Positions 27,772 to 38,921 of a stretch of DNA of 64,000 bases are shown one piece after another (the first letter of the stretch is position 1; every line of letters begins with the position of its first letter). The notes under the pieces were generated by a model. It was given only the letters and a program-made list of their open reading frames with translations, did no database searches and was not told the origin of the DNA. The stretch spans positions 434,001 through 498,000 of the forward strand of contig NZ_AP024828.1 of assembly GCF_019668465.1 (NCBI RefSeq), given 5' to 3'. Made by a program: the position numbers and the translations under genes. The DNA comes from Mycobacterium senriense. Lineage in GTDB: Bacteria; Actinomycetota; Actinomycetes; Mycobacteriales; Mycobacteriaceae.

Positions 27772-29075
27772 ATGCGCCGCTCCTCCTCACTTCGTTCTGC
27801 ATCGTCGCCGGCGGAGTCATGTGGATCCCATCCGTCCGTCCACTGCCCGTGTGACAACCAGTGTGCCGCCAGCTCGGCGCGTTCCCGCAGCTTCGCCACG
27901 TTTTCCCGATCGGCCGGCGCGAAGCCGGCGAAGTTGATGTGCCCGACCTTGCGGCCGGGACGTTCTTCCTTGCCGTAGAGGTGGACGCGGGCGTCGGGCA
28001 TCCGCGCGAACAGGTGGTGCAGCCGCTCGTCGACGCTCATCTGCGGGACTTCGGGTGCGCCCAGCACGTTGGCCATCACCGTCACCGGCGCGATGGCGTC
28101 GGTGTCGCCGAGCGGGTAGTCCAGCACCGCGCGCACGTGCTGCTCGAACTGACTGGTCCGCGACCCGTCCATGGTCCAGTGCCCCGAGTTGTGCGGCCGC
28201 ATCGCGAGCTCGTTGACCAGCAGCGCGCCGTCGACCGTCTCGAAGAGCTCGACCGCGAGCACCCCGACCACGCCGAGCTCGGCGGCCAGCCGCAACGCCA
28301 GCTGCTGCGCGGCGGCGGCCCGTTCGCCGGGCAGCTCCGGCGCGGGCGCGATCACGTGCACGCAGATCCCGTCGCGTTGCACGGTCTCGACCACCGGCCA
28401 CGCCGCGCCCTGACCGAACGGCGACCGGGCCACCAGGGCCGACAGTTCGCGGCGCAGGTTCACCTGCTCCTCGGCCATCACCGGCACGCCGTCGGCCAGG
28501 AAGGCTGTCGCGATCTCGCGGGCGTGCAAGGGATCGCGCGCCATCCGCACCCCGCGCCCGTCATAACCGCCGCGGACCGCTTTGACCACCACGGGCCCGG
28601 CGATGCGCCGCGCGAAGTCGTCGAGTTCGTCGACGCTGCGGATCTCGGCATAGCGGGGCACCGGGACGCCGAGGGCCTCCAGTCGGCGGCGCATGACGAG
28701 CTTGTCCTGCGCGTGCACCAGGGCCTGTGGCGGCGGCGCCACGTTGACACCCTCGGCGACCAGCTTCTCCAGCAGTTCGTTCGGCACGTGTTCGTGGTCG
28801 AAGGTCAGCACGTCGGCGCCCGCGGCCACCCGGCGCAGCGCGTCGAGATCGGTGTGCGACCCGATGACGACGTCGGACGCGACCAACGCGGCCGGCTCGT
28901 CGGCCGCGGTCGCCAGCACCCGCAGCGACTGCCCCAGCGCGATCGCCGCCTGGTGGGTCATCCGGGCCAGCTGACCGCCACCGACCATTGCGACGACGGG
29001 GACGACGCGGGGGACGGCTCGGGGCGCTGCGACGGGGGCTGCGCCCGGCGGGCGTGTACTCGGCACGGCCATCAT
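27768..29075 (-). CDS. purK: PurK, N5-carboxyaminoimidazole ribonucleotide synthase
   Basis: An ATP-grasp enzyme of 435 residues. Motifs: [50 protein letters not shown] (ATP loop) and [14 protein letters not shown]. It makes N5-CAIR from AIR, bicarbonate and ATP. The start at the ATG-ATG pair (MMAVPS) matches my recollection of Rv3276c; the frame also opens 6 codons earlier. The Ala/Pro-rich segment after the start and the acidic tail (after HDSAGDD) look poorly conserved. Coupled to purE by a 4-base overlap. Confidence 0.93.
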   Translation of the reverse strand: MMAVPSTRPPGAAPVAAPRAVPRVVPVVAMVGGGQLARMTHQAAIALGQSLRVLATAADEPAALVASDVVIGSHTDLDALRRVAAGADVLTFDHEHVPNELLEKLVAEGVNVAPPPQALVHAQDKLVMRRRLEALGVPVPRYAEIRSVDELDDFARRIAGPVVVKAVRGGYDGRGVRMARDPLHAREIATAFLADGVPVMAEEQVNLRRELSALVARSPFGQGAAWPVVETVQRDGICVHVIAPAPELPGERAAAAQQLALRLAAELGVVGVLAVELFETVDGALLVNELAMRPHNSGHWTMDGSRTSQFEQHVRAVLDYPLGDTDAIAPVTVMANVLGAPEVPQMSVDERLHHLFARMPDARVHLYGKEERPGRKVGHINFAGFAPADRENVAKLRERAELAAHWLSHGQWTDGWDPHDSAGDDAERSEEERRI

Positions 29076-29147
29076 GGTGTCACGACGAAACAAACCGGCG
29101 CCAAAGGCGTGTTGACCGGGGCCGACACCGAGTTGTTATGTACGATT

Positions 29148-29177
29148 TTGCGTCGAATTTGTGTGCATCCGTAGACT
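29148..29177 (+). promoter_or_regulatory. Near-leaderless promoter of the gtrA-like gene
   Basis: TTGCGT (29148-29153) and TAGACT (29172-29177) stand 18 bases apart as -35 and -10 elements. The GTG of the next gene begins 9 bases after the -10, and there is no ribosome-binding site. Together they suggest a SigA-type promoter giving a leaderless or very short-leader transcript. Confidence 0.5.
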
Positions 29178-29185
29178 GACGTGTT

Positions 29186-29845
29186 GTGTCCTTCGCCGAA
29201 GCCACGATCGCGCGTCTGCCTAGGGTTATGCAGCCCTATTTGCTACGCCACCACGAACTGATCAAATTCGCCATCGTCGGCGGAACCACATTCGTCATCG
29301 ACTCGGCGATTTTCTACACGCTGAAGCTGACAATTCTCGAACCCAAACCGGTGACCGCGAAGGTGATCGCCGGCATTGTGGCGGTCATCGCGTCCTACGT
29401 GCTGAACCGGGAATGGAGCTTCCGCAATCGCGGCGGGCGCGAGCGCCACCACGAGGCGCTGCTGTTCTTCGCGTTCAGCGGCGTGGGGGTTTTGCTCTCG
29501 ATGGCGCCGCTGTGGTTCTCCAGCTACGTGTTGCAGTTGCGCGAGCCGATGGTGTCGCTGGCAGTGGAAAACGTCGCCGATTTCATCTCCGCCTACCTCA
29601 TCGGCAACCTGCTGCAGATGGCGTTCCGGTTCTGGGCGTTTCGGCGCTGGGTGTTCCCCGACCAGTTCGCGCGCGACCCCGAGAAGGCGCTGGAATCCGC
29701 GCTCACCGCCGGCGGTATCGCCGAGATCTTCGAGGACGAGATCGAGGGCGGCAACGTCACGCTGCTGCGCGCCTGGCGCAACCGGGCCAGCCGGCTGACT
29801 CAGCTGGGCGATTCCTCGGAACCGAGGGTGTCGAAGACTTCGTGA
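29186..29845 (+). CDS. GtrA family membrane protein (Rv3277-like)
   Basis: A 219-residue protein with four predicted transmembrane helices between about residues 27 and 155. The GtrA signature is seen in LIKFAIVGGTTFVIDSAIFY and VASYVLNREWSFRNRG, and FWAFRRWVFP follows the last helix. GtrA proteins are thought to flip or support polyprenyl-linked sugars for wall polysaccharides. The cytoplasmic tail of about 60 residues is shorter than in Rv3277. The last 46 bases overlap the 3' end of the PH-domain gene on the opposite strand. Confidence 0.85.
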   Translation: MSFAEATIARLPRVMQPYLLRHHELIKFAIVGGTTFVIDSAIFYTLKLTILEPKPVTAKVIAGIVAVIASYVLNREWSFRNRGGRERHHEALLFFAFSGVGVLLSMAPLWFSSYVLQLREPMVSLAVENVADFISAYLIGNLLQMAFRFWAFRRWVFPDQFARDPEKALESALTAGGIAEIFEDEIEGGNVTLLRAWRNRASRLTQLGDSSEPRVSKTS

Positions 29846-30330
29846 TACAGCAGCGCGTGCACCTCGCGCAGCCGCGGAATGTCATAGAACTCCAACGGAT
29901 CTTGTGACGCCGACTCGATGATCAGCGTCCCGGTGCGGAACATGCGCTCGGTGATGCGATCCCGGAATTCCACGCTGTTGATCCGGGCCAGCGGGATGTC
30001 GATGCCGGTGCGGGTCAGCACCCCGTGCCGGAACATCACCCGCCGGTTGGTGACCACGAAGTGGGTGGTCAGCCAGCTCAAAAACGGCCACAGCGTCAGC
30101 CAGCCCACGATCACCAGCCAGATCCCCCAGATGACGCCGTAGATGATGTTCTTGGCGAGCTGCTCCCAGTGCGTCGAGTTGAGATATCCGGAGCCGAACG
30201 CGGCCAGTCCGGTCACCAGGATGAGGACGAGCACCGGCCAGATCAATCGCTTCCAGTGCGGGTGGCGATGCACGATGACGTGTTCGCCGGCGGCCAGAAC
30301 GTTATCCGGGTAGCCCATGCCCGCCGACAT
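29800..30330 (-). CDS. PH domain (YdbS-like) membrane protein (Rv3278c-like)
   Basis: A 176-residue protein: a short N-terminal stretch with HVIVHRHPHWKRLIWP, two transmembrane helices (about residues 30-50 and 65-88), then a bacterial PH domain (HFVVTNRRVMFRHGVLTRTGIDIPLARINSVEF). The fold is used in membrane-associated scaffolds; function unknown. An in-frame ATG 4 codons later (MGYPDN) corresponds to the start I recall for Rv3278c; no ribosome-binding site decides between them. Its 3' end overlaps the GtrA gene by 46 bases. Confidence 0.82.
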   Translation of the reverse strand: MSAGMGYPDNVLAAGEHVIVHRHPHWKRLIWPVLVLILVTGLAAFGSGYLNSTHWEQLAKNIIYGVIWGIWLVIVGWLTLWPFLSWLTTHFVVTNRRVMFRHGVLTRTGIDIPLARINSVEFRDRITERMFRTGTLIIESASQDPLEFYDIPRLREVHALLYHEVFDTLGSEESPS

Positions 30331-30356
30331 TAGCTGTGCAACGCGGCAATCCGCGG

Positions 30357-30482
30357 GCCACTAGCCCAAATGGTGGCGACCCGCTTCGCCCGGCTTCGCC
30401 GCGCTCGCGATCGCCACTTGGCCGATGGTGGCGACCCGCTGCGCCCGGCTCGTGCCGCGCTTGCGATCGCCACTAGCGCAAA
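30357..30482. repeat. Two-copy ~55-bp hairpin repeat (MIRU-like) at the birA 3' end
   Basis: Two tandem units begin with ATGGTGGCGACCCGCT at 30370 and 30425 (period 55) and end with CGATCGCCACT. The flank GCCACTAGC(C/G)CAAA occurs at 30357-30370 and 30469-30482. Each unit carries complementary ends (GTGGCGA / TCGCCAC) around a GC-rich middle, so it can fold into a hairpin. The right-hand unit supplies the TAG stop of birA. A third copy lies at 52658-52706. Mycobacterial interspersed repeats often overlap stop codons like this. Confidence 0.8.
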
Positions 30483-31297
30483 TGCACGACATCGCCGGCC
30501 GCGACGACGACGGTCTGCCCGCCGCTGTCCAGGCAGAGCCGGCCCTGATCATCGATGGCGGTGGCCGTCCCGTCGACCTGCTTGCCGCCGGGCAGGTGCG
30601 CGCGGACCCGGGTGCCGATGGTCAGGCTGCGCGCCCGGTAATCGGCGGCCAGCGCCCAGTCGGCCCCGCGCGCTGCGCGCCAGGCCACGATCCGCCGGCC
30701 CAGCTCCCGCAGCAACGCCGACACCAGTTGGGTGCGGTCGGGCGCGGCCACGCCCAGGTCGAGCAGCGACGTCGCGCCGGGGCCGTCGATCTCGTCGGCG
30801 GACTGAGTCACGTTGAGCCCCAGGCCGATCACCACGACGGGCTTGGCCACCTCGGCGAGGATGCCGGCCAGCTTGCCCGGCGAATCCGGCGGGCCTGCCA
30901 GCACGTCGTTGGGCCATTTCAGACCCGCCTGCGCTCCGGTCCCCGCCAGCAGCGGTGTCACGGTGTCCACCACCGCCACCCCGGTGGCCAGCGGCAGCCA
31001 GCCCCATCCGGTGGTGGGGACGTCGACGACGCTCACGCCGACGGACATGGTGATCTGGGCCCGCGGCGTGGCCGACCAGCCGCGGCCGTGCCGGCCTCGC
31101 CCGGCGGTCTGGTGCTCGGCGATCAACACGGCACCGGCGACGTCGTCGCCCGACGCCGCGCGCGCCAGCAGGTCGGCGTTGGTGGAGCCGGTCTGCTTGA
31201 CGACGTCGAGCTTGCGCCAGCCCAGCCCGGTGCCGATCAACTCGGCGCGCAATGCGCTGTCGTCCAACGGTGCTCGAAGCTGATCTCGTTCTGTCAC
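30473..31297 (-). CDS. birA: BirA, biotin-protein ligase
   Basis: A 274-residue class I biotin ligase without a DNA-binding domain. The biotinyl-AMP loop is GRGRHGRGW. Other motifs are TGSTNADLLARA, LKWPNDVL and GLGLNVTQSADE, with a C-terminal SH3-like domain (about 225-274). It biotinylates carrier proteins such as AccA3, encoded 6 kb away in this window. It matches Rv3279c. The stop codon is contributed by the neighbouring hairpin repeat. Confidence 0.93.
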   Translation of the reverse strand: MTERDQLRAPLDDSALRAELIGTGLGWRKLDVVKQTGSTNADLLARAASGDDVAGAVLIAEHQTAGRGRHGRGWSATPRAQITMSVGVSVVDVPTTGWGWLPLATGVAVVDTVTPLLAGTGAQAGLKWPNDVLAGPPDSPGKLAGILAEVAKPVVVIGLGLNVTQSADEIDGPGATSLLDLGVAAPDRTQLVSALLRELGRRIVAWRAARGADWALAADYRARSLTIGTRVRAHLPGGKQVDGTATAIDDQGRLCLDSGGQTVVVAAGDVVHLR

Positions 31298-31314
31298 CGC
31301 ACCCAGCCTAGAAC

Positions 31315-32886
31315 TCAGGGCCGGCGGTCACGCATGTCCAGCACGGCCAGATGACTGAACAGCATGCTGGTTCCGATCGGGTTGCCGCCGCCGGGATAGG
31401 CGGTGCCGCTCGGCGCGGCCATCGTGTTGCCCGCCGCGTACAGGCCGGGAATGGGATTGCCGGCCGCGTCGAGCACCCGGGCCGCGGCGTCGGTGCGCAG
31501 GCCGCCCTTGGTGCCCAGATCGGAGATGCCGAACGCGGCGGCGTGGTACGGCGGCGAGTCGATGGGCACCAGCGGCGATGCGCCCGCCGAGAAGGCGCGG
31601 TCGAAGGCCTCGTCGCCGCGGCCGAAGTCCTCGTCGACGCCGGCAGCGGCGAAGCCGTTGAACCGCGCCACCGTCGCCGCCAACCGCTCCCCCGGCACGC
31701 CGATCTTGGCGGCGAGTTCCTCGAGGGTGTCCGCGGTGTGCCACAGGCCGGCGGCGACGTACTTCCCGGTCTCCACGATGGAGACGTTGGCCGCCTTCAC
31801 CGGCGGAACCTCGCCCTCCTTGTCGTCGTAGATCATCCAGTACGGCAACGTCATCGACCCGTCGGCCAGCTGCGCGATGATCTCGCGGCCGGCCCGGTCG
31901 TAGGCCCGGGACTCGTTGACGAACCGGTTGCCGGACTGGTTGACGAAGATGCCGCCGGTGAACCACAGCGCGAACGCGGACCCGCCGTCGGGATGGGTCA
32001 TGCCCGGCGACCACCAGGCCTGGTCCAGGAGGTCGGTGTCGGCGCCTGCGGCGATGCCGGCCTGCAGCGCCAGGCCGCGACTTCCCGGGCCGCCCATGGT
32101 GTCTCGCGACGTTCCGGGCACGCCGTAGCGCCGGCGCAGTTCCTCGTTGGCCTCGAAGCCCCCGGCGGCCAGCAGCACCCCCCTGCGCGTGCGGATGCCG
32201 CGGCGCCCGCCGGCGGTCTCGACGATCGCTCCGGTCACCCGCCCGTCCGACACCACCAGCTCGACCAAAGCGGTGTCGAGCCGCAGCGACGCCGTCGGGT
32301 ACTGCCCGATGGCCTTGAGGAATCGCGCGATCAGGGCGCGACCCCCGAGGTAGTAGTCGGACGGCGGTTCGGCGCCGAGCCGGTCGGTGTCCAGGGGCCC
32401 GCGAATCGCCTCGCGGAATTCGGGGGCGGCGGCCACCTTCAGCGGCTTGGCCGCGATGTGGCGCTGACCGTCCAGGCGAGCCTTGGGCGCCGTGCCGTAG
32501 TAGTCGGGCCAGGGCAACGGCACGAACTTCAGGTTGGGGTCGGCGTCCAGGTACTCGATCAGCGGCGCGCCGCCGCGGACGAAGGTTTCCTGCAGTTCGC
32601 TTGGGGTGCGGTCGCCGACCACGGCGTGGTAATAGGTGAGCGCGTCCTCGATGGTGTCGTCATCCATGCCGGCGCGGACCAGGACGGGGTTGCACGGGAA
32701 CCAAACGCCGCCCCCACCGGAGTACGCGGTGGTGCCACCGAATTTCGACGTCGCCTCGACCAGCACGACGTCGAGGCCCTCGCGCGCCGCGGTGTACGCG
32801 CCGGTCATGCCGCCACCGCCGGACCCCGCCACCAGCACGTCGCATTCCTGCGCCCAGTCCGCGGTTCCCAACGGGCGGGCGTCCAT
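31315..32886 (-). CDS. FAD-binding 3-ketosteroid-delta1-dehydrogenase-like protein
   Basis: A flavoprotein of 523 residues from the ATG at 32886 (the frame opens 11 codons earlier at a GTG). The N-terminal dinucleotide fold reads [18 protein letters not shown], then [18 protein letters not shown]. The C-terminal [18 protein letters not shown] keeps the Tyr and Gly spaced as in KstD active sites (YPGxG). Related FAD fumarate-reductase-like enzymes share the fold, so the substrate is not certain; a steroid or similar ring ketone is likely. It is divergent from accD5 with about 35 bases between. I do not recall it between birA and accD5 in H37Rv. Confidence 0.75.
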   Translation of the reverse strand: MDARPLGTADWAQECDVLVAGSGGGGMTGAYTAAREGLDVVLVEATSKFGGTTAYSGGGGVWFPCNPVLVRAGMDDDTIEDALTYYHAVVGDRTPSELQETFVRGGAPLIEYLDADPNLKFVPLPWPDYYGTAPKARLDGQRHIAAKPLKVAAAPEFREAIRGPLDTDRLGAEPPSDYYLGGRALIARFLKAIGQYPTASLRLDTALVELVVSDGRVTGAIVETAGGRRGIRTRRGVLLAAGGFEANEELRRRYGVPGTSRDTMGGPGSRGLALQAGIAAGADTDLLDQAWWSPGMTHPDGGSAFALWFTGGIFVNQSGNRFVNESRAYDRAGREIIAQLADGSMTLPYWMIYDDKEGEVPPVKAANVSIVETGKYVAAGLWHTADTLEELAAKIGVPGERLAATVARFNGFAAAGVDEDFGRGDEAFDRAFSAGASPLVPIDSPPYHAAAFGISDLGTKGGLRTDAAARVLDAAGNPIPGLYAAGNTMAAPSGTAYPGGGNPIGTSMLFSHLAVLDMRDRRP

Positions 32887-32907
32887 CAGCGGAGAGTACC
32901 GCGCCGC

Positions 32908-32913
32908 TAAGCT
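32908..32913 (+). promoter_or_regulatory. Possible -10 of a near-leaderless accD5 promoter
   Basis: TAAGCT fits TANNNT and ends 8 bases before the accD5 ATG, with no Shine-Dalgarno sequence between. A start near the ATG would give a leaderless mRNA. It lies in the short divergent gap with the KstD-like gene. Confidence 0.35.
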
Positions 32914-32921
32914 CGACACCC

Positions 32922-34562
32922 ATGACGAGCGTTACCGACCACACCGCGGAACCGGCCGCCGAACACTCCATCGACATCCACACCACCGCCGGCAAGCTGG
33001 CCGAGCTGCACAAGCGTCGCGAAGAGTCGCTGCACCCGGTGGGCGAAGAGGCCGTGGAGAAGGTGCACGCCAAGGGCAAGCTGACCGCCCGTGAACGCAT
33101 CCTCGCCCTGCTCGACGAGGACTCGTTCGTGGAGCTCGACGCGCTGGCCCGGCACCGCAGCAAGAACTTCGGCCTGGAGAACAACCGCCCGCTGGGCGAC
33201 GGCGTGATCACCGGCTACGGCACCATCGACGGCCGCGACGTGTGCATCTTCAGCCAGGACGCCACGGTGTTCGGCGGCAGCCTCGGCGAGGTGTACGGCG
33301 AGAAGATCGTCAAGATCCAGGAGCTGGCGATCAAGACCGGCCGCCCCTTGATCGGCATCAACGACGGCGCCGGCGCGCGGATCCAGGAGGGCGTCGTCTC
33401 CCTGGGTCTGTACAGCAAGATCTTCCGCAACAACATCCTGGCGTCCGGCGTCATCCCTCAGATCTCGCTGATCATGGGCGCCGCCGCCGGCGGGCACGTC
33501 TACTCCCCCGCCCTGACCGACTTCGTGGTGATGGTCGACCAGACCAGCCAGATGTTCATCACCGGGCCCGACGTCATCAAGACCGTCACCGGCGAGGACG
33601 TCACCATGGAGGAGCTGGGCGGCGCCCACACCCACATGGCCAAGTCGGGCACGCTGCACTACGTCGCCTCCGGCGAGCAGGACGCCTTCGACTGGGTTCG
33701 CGACCTGCTCAGCTACTTGCCGCCCAACAACGCCACGGACGCGCCGCGTTACGCCGGGCCGCATCCCCCGGGCGCCATCGAGGACAACCTCACCGAGGAG
33801 GACCTCGAGCTGGACACGCTGATCCCGGACTCGCCCAACCAGCCCTACGACATGCACGAGGTGATCACCCGCATCCTCGACGACGACGAGTTTTTGGAAG
33901 TGCAGGGCGGTTACGCGCAGAACATCGTCATCGGGTTCGGCCGCGTGGAGGGCCGGCCGGTCGGGATCGTCGCCAACCAGCCGACCCAGTTCGCCGGCTG
34001 CCTGGACATCAACGCCTCGGAGAAGGCGGCGCGGTTCGTCCGGACCTGCGACTGCTTCAACATCCCGATCATCATGCTGGTGGACGTCCCGGGCTTCCTG
34101 CCGGGCACCGGCCAGGAGTACAACGGCATCATCCGCCGCGGCGCCAAGCTGCTGTTCGCCTACGGCGAGGCCACGGTCCCGAAGATCACCGTCATCACCC
34201 GCAAGGCCTACGGCGGCGCCTACTGCGTCATGGGGTCCAAGGACATGGGTTGCGACGTTAACCTGGCGTGGCCGTCGGCGCAGATCGCGGTGATGGGCGC
34301 CTCCGGTGCCGTCGGGTTCGTCTACCGCAAGCAGCTGAGCGAGGCCGCCAAGGACGGCAAGGACGTCGACGCGCTGCGCCTGCAGCTGCAGCAGGAGTAC
34401 GAGGACACGCTGGTCAACCCGTACGTCGCCGCCGAGCGCGGCTACGTCGACGCGGTCATCCCGCCGTCGCACACCCGCGGCTACATCGGCACGGCGCTGC
34501 GGCTGCTGGAACGCAAGATCTCCCACCTGCCCCCCAAGAAGCACGGGAACATTCCCCTATGA
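32922..34562 (+). CDS. accD5: AccD5, acyl-CoA carboxylase carboxyltransferase beta subunit
   Basis: A 546-residue carboxyltransferase (propionyl-CoA carboxylase type) with two crotonase-like halves. Visible: [35 protein letters not shown], the oxyanion-hole [13 protein letters not shown], and the second-half [20 protein letters not shown]. With AccA3 and AccE5 it makes methylmalonyl-CoA for methyl-branched lipids. It matches Rv3280. The accE5 start overlaps its stop by 4 bases. Confidence 0.96.
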   Translation: MTSVTDHTAEPAAEHSIDIHTTAGKLAELHKRREESLHPVGEEAVEKVHAKGKLTARERILALLDEDSFVELDALARHRSKNFGLENNRPLGDGVITGYGTIDGRDVCIFSQDATVFGGSLGEVYGEKIVKIQELAIKTGRPLIGINDGAGARIQEGVVSLGLYSKIFRNNILASGVIPQISLIMGAAAGGHVYSPALTDFVVMVDQTSQMFITGPDVIKTVTGEDVTMEELGGAHTHMAKSGTLHYVASGEQDAFDWVRDLLSYLPPNNATDAPRYAGPHPPGAIEDNLTEEDLELDTLIPDSPNQPYDMHEVITRILDDDEFLEVQGGYAQNIVIGFGRVEGRPVGIVANQPTQFAGCLDINASEKAARFVRTCDCFNIPIIMLVDVPGFLPGTGQEYNGIIRRGAKLLFAYGEATVPKITVITRKAYGGAYCVMGSKDMGCDVNLAWPSAQIAVMGASGAVGFVYRKQLSEAAKDGKDVDALRLQLQQEYEDTLVNPYVAAERGYVDAVIPPSHTRGYIGTALRLLERKISHLPPKKHGNIPL

Positions 34563-34831
34563 CCGAGACGACCGACGTGCAGGCCGACGACGCGGTGGCC
34601 GACGGGGCCGCGCAGCCGCAGGCGCACGAGCCGCACATCCAGATCCTCAAGGGTGAGCCCACCCTCGAGGAGGTGGCCGCGCTGGTCGCGGTGCTGGGCT
34701 GCGCCGGCGGTGTGCCGGAGCCCGAACAGCCCGAGCGGACCCGCTGGGGCCTGCCGGTGGACCGGCTGCGTTTCGCGATGACCAACTATCAGCGGCTCAC
34801 GTTCCAGCAGATGACCCACATGAGGCATTGA
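34559..34831 (+). CDS. accE5: AccE5, acyl-CoA carboxylase epsilon subunit
   Basis: A 90-residue epsilon subunit that stabilises the AccA3-AccD5 complex. The conserved part starts near residue 24: [21 protein letters not shown], then [11 protein letters not shown] and the end [11 protein letters not shown]. In H37Rv the protein (Rv3281) is about twice as long because of an N-terminal repeat-rich extension. That extension is absent here; the ATG overlaps the accD5 stop (ATGA), so the short form is the natural product. Coupled to maf by a 4-base overlap. Confidence 0.9.
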   Translation: MTETTDVQADDAVADGAAQPQAHEPHIQILKGEPTLEEVAALVAVLGCAGGVPEPEQPERTRWGLPVDRLRFAMTNYQRLTFQQMTHMRH

Positions 34832-35460
34832 CCCGCCTGGTGCTGGCGTCGGCGTCGGCCGGCCGGCTCAAGGTGTTGCGCCAGGCCGGCGTCGATCCGC
34901 TGGTCGTGGTCTCCGGCGTCGACGAGGACCTCGTCGCCGCCGCGCTGGGCCCGGACGCGTCCCCGGGCGACGTGGTGTGCGCCCTGGCCCGTGCCAAGGC
35001 CGACCGGGTGGCCGGCGAGCTCGACGCCGGCCTGACGTCCGATTGCGTTGTCATCGGCTGTGATTCGATGCTTTCCATCGACGGCCGGCTGTGCGGGAAG
35101 CCCGGATCGGCCGAGGCCGCCATCAGCCAGTGGCGTCTGATGGGTGGCCGCGCCGGCGAGTTGCACACCGGACACTGCCTGCTGCGGCTCACCGACGGCC
35201 GCTTTACCCATCGTGAAGTCGAATCGCTAAGCACCACAGTGCATTTCGCTACACCGTCGGAGGCGGACCTGCGGGCGTATGTCGATCACGGGGAGCCGTG
35301 GCACGTGGCAGGCGGCTTCACCCTGGACGGCCTGGGCGGCTGGTTCGTCGACGGCATCGACGGCGACCCGTCGAACGTGATCGGCGTCAGCCTGCCGCTG
35401 CTGCGGTCCCTACTGGGCCGGGTCGGGCTGTCCGTGTCCGCGCTGTGGGCCGCCAACTGA
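34828..35460 (+). CDS. Maf family nucleotide pyrophosphatase
   Basis: A 210-residue Maf protein. Motifs: [36 protein letters not shown] with the catalytic Asp, and [38 protein letters not shown]. Maf proteins hydrolyse canonical or modified nucleoside triphosphates and have been tied to septum inhibition. The start is a TTG overlapping the accE5 stop (TTGA). It matches Rv3282. Confidence 0.9.
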   Translation: MTRLVLASASAGRLKVLRQAGVDPLVVVSGVDEDLVAAALGPDASPGDVVCALARAKADRVAGELDAGLTSDCVVIGCDSMLSIDGRLCGKPGSAEAAISQWRLMGGRAGELHTGHCLLRLTDGRFTHREVESLSTTVHFATPSEADLRAYVDHGEPWHVAGGFTLDGLGGWFVDGIDGDPSNVIGVSLPLLRSLLGRVGLSVSALWAAN

Positions 35461-35482
35461 CCCTGACGGTAGGCTCGGTGGT

Positions 35483-36373
35483 GTGGCATTACCACCCGAT
35501 CCAAGCCCGACATTGTCGGCCTACGCCCACCCCGAGCGCCTGGTCACCGCCGACTGGCTGTCGGCCAACCAAGGCACCCCCGGCCTGGCGATCGTCGAAT
35601 CCGACGAGGACGTTCTGCTCTACGACGTCGGTCACATCCCCGGCGCGGTGAAGGTCGACTGGCACACCGACCTCAACGATCCCCGCGTCCGCGATTACAT
35701 CAACGGCGAACAGTTCGCGCAGCTGATGGACCGCAAGGGCATCGCCCGCGACGACACCGTGGTGATCTACGGCGACAAGAGCAACTGGTGGGCGGCCTAC
35801 GCGCTGTGGGTGTTCACGCTGTTCGGCCACCCCGACGTGCGGCTGCTCAACGGCGGCCGTGACCTGTGGCTGGCCGAACGCCGGGAGACCACCCTGGACG
35901 TGCCCACCAAGACGTCCAGCGGCTACCCCGTCGTCACCCGCAACGACGCGCCCATCCGAGCCTTCAAGGACGAGGTGCTGGGCATTCTGGGCAGCCAGCC
36001 GCTGATCGACGTGCGCTCGCCGGACGAGTACACCGGCAAGCGCACGCATATGCCGGACTACCCCGAGGAAGGCGTGCTGCGCGGCGGACACATCCCCACC
36101 GCCCGGTCGATTCCGTGGGCCAAGGCCGCCGACGAGAACGGCCGGTTCCGCAGCCGCGAGGAGCTCGAGGAGCTCTACGGCTTCCTGCAACCGGACGACA
36201 AGACCGTCGTGTACTGCCGCATCGGCGAGCGGTCCAGCCACACCTGGTTCGTGCTGACGCATCTGCTGGGCAAGCCCGGGGTGCGCAACTACGACGGTTC
36301 GTGGACCGAGTGGGGCAACACCGTGCGCACGCCGATCGTGGCGGGTGAAGAGCCGGGCACCGTCGAAGTCTGA
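35483..36373 (+). CDS. sseA: SseA, thiosulfate sulfurtransferase (rhodanese)
   Basis: A 296-residue two-domain rhodanese. The N-terminal domain (about 15-135) is inactive; the C-terminal domain (about 160-285) has the active-site loop [11 protein letters not shown] with the catalytic Cys. It transfers sulfane sulfur to cyanide or other thiophiles. The start is a GTG. The SufE-like gene follows after 10 bases, suggesting a sulfur-transfer pair. It matches Rv3283. Confidence 0.92.
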   Translation: MALPPDPSPTLSAYAHPERLVTADWLSANQGTPGLAIVESDEDVLLYDVGHIPGAVKVDWHTDLNDPRVRDYINGEQFAQLMDRKGIARDDTVVIYGDKSNWWAAYALWVFTLFGHPDVRLLNGGRDLWLAERRETTLDVPTKTSSGYPVVTRNDAPIRAFKDEVLGILGSQPLIDVRSPDEYTGKRTHMPDYPEEGVLRGGHIPTARSIPWAKAADENGRFRSREELEELYGFLQPDDKTVVYCRIGERSSHTWFVLTHLLGKPGVRNYDGSWTEWGNTVRTPIVAGEEPGTVEV

Positions 36374-36383
36374 TGGCGTCGCG

Positions 36384-36803
36384 ATGAGCATGCCCGCGCC
36401 GCTGGCCGAAGTGGTGTCCGACTTCGCCGAGGTCGAGGGCCAGGACAAGCTGGCGCTGCTGCTGGAGTTCGCCAACGAACTCCCGGCGCTGCCGCCCGGC
36501 CTCGAACAGGCGGCGATGGAACCGGTGCCCGAATGCCAGACCCCGCTGTTCCTGCATGTCGACGCCAGCGACCCCGAGCGGGTGCGGCTGCACTTCAGCG
36601 CGCCCGCCGAATCGCCCACCACGCGTGGGTTCGCGTCGATTCTGGCCACCGGTCTCGACGAACAGCCGGCCGCCGACATTCTGGCGGTGCCCGAGGATTT
36701 CTACGCCGACCTCGGGCTGGCCGCTCTGATCAGCCCGCTGCGGCTGCGCGGCCTGTCGGCGATGCTCGCCCGCATCAAGCGCAGGCTGCGCGAGGCGTCC
36801 TGA
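36384..36803 (+). CDS. SufE-like sulfur acceptor protein
   Basis: A 139-residue protein of the SufE/YgdK fold. The segment [14 protein letters not shown] holds the Cys expected to accept persulfide sulfur, and [21 protein letters not shown] follows as in SufE. The C-terminal [13 protein letters not shown] helix is typical. SufE proteins take sulfur from cysteine desulfurases; here the partner may be SseA, immediately upstream. The ATG at 36384 is 10 bases after the sseA stop. It corresponds to Rv3284. Confidence 0.87.
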   Translation: MSMPAPLAEVVSDFAEVEGQDKLALLLEFANELPALPPGLEQAAMEPVPECQTPLFLHVDASDPERVRLHFSAPAESPTTRGFASILATGLDEQPAADILAVPEDFYADLGLAALISPLRLRGLSAMLARIKRRLREAS

Positions 36804-36873
36804 AAAAAGGTGGACCGCCTCGTCGGGCCGAACGGCGTGGCGCTTAGACTTCCCGAGAACTCGTTGTAAGAAA

Positions 36874-36886
36874 TTCTCTTAGAGAA
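36874..36886. promoter_or_regulatory. Palindrome upstream of accA3
   Basis: TTCTC-TTA-GAGAA is a perfect 5-bp palindrome with a 3-base centre, 43 bases before the accA3 GTG. A further GAGAA lies upstream at 36855-36859. The area is AT-rich compared with its surroundings. A lipid-metabolism regulator could bind here; no known consensus is matched with confidence. Confidence 0.35.
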
Positions 36887-36929
36887 GCCCGCAGAAATGC
36901 GTCTGCGGATATGCCAAACAGGAGGCGCA

Positions 36930-38726
<1,797 letters not shown>

Positions 38727-38792
38727 AGCTCCCTGAGAGTTTTGTCAGACAGCGTTGTCGGCCCTGGCCATCGCGAGTAGGGTTTCGGTCAA

Positions 38793-38818
38793 GGTTGAGT
38801 TCACAGCCGCCCGGGATA
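38793..38818 (+). promoter_or_regulatory. Weak SigF-like promoter for the STAS gene
   Basis: GGTT (38793-38796), 16 bases, then GGGATA (38813-38818). The mycobacterial SigF consensus is GGTT/GTTT-N15-17-GGGTA, so the -35 and spacing fit and the -10 is one step off. The implied 5' leader of about 95 bases contains the stem-loop described next. Confidence 0.35.
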
Positions 38819-38903
38819 CGTCAGTGACGTGGGGGTAGGCGGAATTCCCTCCTTCTCCGAACGTTGTGCGCGTGGCTGACGTATCCACAGGAGGAATCCT
38901 CCT
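38814..38903 (+). other. Structured leader upstream of the STAS gene
   Basis: GGATACGTCAG (38814-38824) is complementary to CTGACGTATCC (38876-38886): an 11-bp perfect inverted repeat, extendable with mismatches, enclosing about 50 bases. The left arm is itself part of the palindrome ACGTCAGTGACGT, so two alternative pairings exist. Right after the right arm lies AGGAGGAATCCTCCT (38889-38903), another near-perfect palindrome. The region could form a switching RNA leader or bind protein as DNA. Confidence 0.5.
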
Positions 38904-38921
38904 CGATGGATGGAGTCAGCG

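Noticed and set aside
32907..34544. A 545-codon minus-strand open frame over accD5
   Set aside because: Mirror frame; accD5 on the plus strand is certain.
38889..38908. AGGAGG before an ATG at 38906 as a translation start
   Set aside because: That ATG opens a frame (to 39292) that is a shadow of the STAS gene. The STAS frame has its own GGAG before ATG 38922.
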